Assembly (NCBI GenBank): GCA_030145015.1
Contig: JAQYWI010000027.1
Coordinates: 1-42,288, forward strand
Source of the DNA: Desulfobacterales bacterium
GTDB lineage: Bacteria > Desulfobacterota > Desulfobacteria > Desulfobacterales > JAHEIW01
Direction: 5' to 3'
Length of the DNA stretch: 42,288 bases
Numbering within the stretch: the stretch's first letter is position 1; every line of letters starts with the position of its first letter. The notes below the pieces were generated by a model, which searched no databases, had not been told where the DNA came from, and was given only the letters and a program-made list of their open reading frames with translations. The position numbers and the translations under genes were made by a program. Positions 41,865 through 42,288 of the stretch are shown in pieces.

Positions 41865-41891
41865 GAGGGCATAATAAATTATTATGCCCTC
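41865..41891. terminator. Intrinsic terminator between convergent genes
   Basis: A perfect 12-bp stem GAGGGCATAATA (41865-41876) / TATTATGCCCTC (41880-41891) with loop AAT lies between the RraA-like gene (plus) and the PilY1-like gene (minus). The plus side is followed by GGTGTTTTATC. It could terminate both genes. Confidence 0.75.
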
Positions 41892-41926
41892 GGTGTTTTA
41901 TCTAAATAAATTCCGGTTTATCGTAC

Positions 41927-42288
41927 TTAAAATACTTCTCTCCAGTACTTGATGCCGAAATCGGCAAAGCCTCCCATGCGAACCTCATTGTTGTAATTGC
42001 CAGCCCCAAAAGACTGCAAGCCGCCTGACTGCGTTTTAATGTAAAGGTGTTCATCCTGCACCAACGGGGCAACGATGATGTTTCCAACGGTTTGCTCAAA
42101 GGTCTGGGTGCCGTCCATGCTGAAGGCGAAAATTTTGCCCAAGCCGGCCCCCCCATCGATGGATTCGCAGGGATCCTCGGTTTCAGACGTCGAGGTGCCG
42201 AAATAGATCTGGCCGGCGGCGGCAAAGGCCGATGCGAAGATGCGATGGCCCTGGGGAAGCTCAAAAAACCAGTCCAGAGAGACCGCGG
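41927..42288 (-). CDS. PilY1/PilC-like beta-propeller protein, C-terminal part (runs off right edge)
   Basis: Only the last 120 residues are present; the reading frame enters from the right edge (first complete codon at 42286) and ends at TAG/TAA near 41927. LDWFFELPQGHRIFASA, AAAGQIYFGTSTSETEDPC and GLGKIFAFSMDGTQ match the C-terminal propeller of PilY1-like type IV pilus tip proteins, which bind calcium and control pilus dynamics and adhesion. Two cysteines are not seen beyond the DPC. The short call beginning at 42142 is an artefact of the edge. Confidence 0.82.
   Translation of the reverse strand, partial: AVSLDWFFELPQGHRIFASAFAAAGQIYFGTSTSETEDPCESIDGGAGLGKIFAFSMDGTQTFEQTVGNIIVAPLVQDEHLYIKTQSGGLQSFGAGNYNNEVRMGGFADFGIKYWREVF

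Larger units (their letters stand above)
41556..41926. other. Intergenic region with hairpin element and terminator
   Basis: 371 bp between the convergent RraA-like and PilY1-like genes. It contains a 26-bp-arm inverted repeat (41647-41758) and a bidirectional-type terminator (41865-41891); no ORF is supported. Confidence 0.65.

Noticed and set aside
1..42288. tRNA, rRNA, selC or selenocysteine machinery genes in the window
   Set aside because: I saw no cloverleaf candidate ending in a CCA-type acceptor and no SelA, SelB or SelD-like reading frame; they would have to be elsewhere.

Overview
The window looks like a chromosomal segment of a Desulfobacterota-type (former deltaproteobacterial, Desulfobacterales-like) anaerobe. 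Supporting signs are a TAXI-type TRAP transporter, a MlaC plus MMPL export pair, an arsenite methyltransferase, several SpoIIE-type phosphatases and, above all, a dense group of genes that read through in-frame UGA codons at positions where relatives carry cysteine. This taxonomic placement is inference from gene content. No tRNA, rRNA, CRISPR array, prophage or complete insertion sequence was recognised.

Most important region (17.8-24.4 kb, minus strand). Five genes are cut by TGA codons if read conventionally, but continue in the SAME frame into conserved family sequence. They are (1) an ArsM-like methyltransferase with Sec203; (2) a small thioredoxin-fold protein with Sec16; (3) a rhodanese-DsbD-thioredoxin fusion with Sec120 and Sec125 in the rhodanese active loop; (4) a thioredoxin-like protein with a Sec-Pro-Gly-Sec motif; (5) a BFD/CopZ-like 2Fe-2S metallochaperone with Sec52-Cys53. 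That is seven UGA codons in five genes. Each has a downstream hairpin of the bacterial SECIS type (apical loop about 16-28 nt after the UGA, G among the first two loop bases). Cysteine-containing counterparts of two of these motifs lie in the same window (arsM, and two C-x4-C rhodaneses) and act as internal controls. Interspersed are an ArsR-rhodanese regulator with a perfect 12-bp-arm operator, a MauE/DoxX membrane protein, a membrane-anchored rhodanese, a sterol-desaturase-like hydroxylase and an isoprenylcysteine-methyltransferase-like protein. Together they look like a selenol-based sulfur, metal or metalloid redox module; its substrate is unknown.

Left part (0-17 kb). An amidohydrolase runs off the left edge beside a TAXI-TRAP transporter. 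Two SpoIIE/PP2C phosphatases follow (7TMR-DISM type and GAF type), with a third at 15-16.5 kb. An arsenic-responsive block (6.1-10.0 kb) holds arsM, two small Cys-rich proteins, an ArsR regulator and an AhpD-like protein. Three near-identical 16-bp operators link arsR with the two Cys-rich transcription units; the arsR mRNA is predicted to be leaderless. An ECF sigma factor, a SHOCT protein, a PilZ protein, a zinc-ribbon protein, a class V aminotransferase, a TfoX-N protein and a DUF2867 protein complete this part.

Right part (24.5-42.3 kb). A MarR-WrbA-pirin operon sits behind a 22-bp palindrome. A LbtU-like porin is followed by an OmpR/histidine-kinase pair; three copies of a 42-bp motif lie before the porin, before the two-component pair and before a decayed DUF4390 gene. 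Then come a secreted protein, a broken STAS gene, a glutaredoxin-thioredoxin reductase fusion, a CDF metal exporter, MlaC plus MMPL, an SDR, a serine hydroxymethyltransferase, an RraA-like protein and the C-terminus of a PilY1-like protein at the right edge. Two copies of a 146-147 bp MITE-like element with 15-16 bp terminal inverted repeats occur at 5.8 and 30.6 kb.
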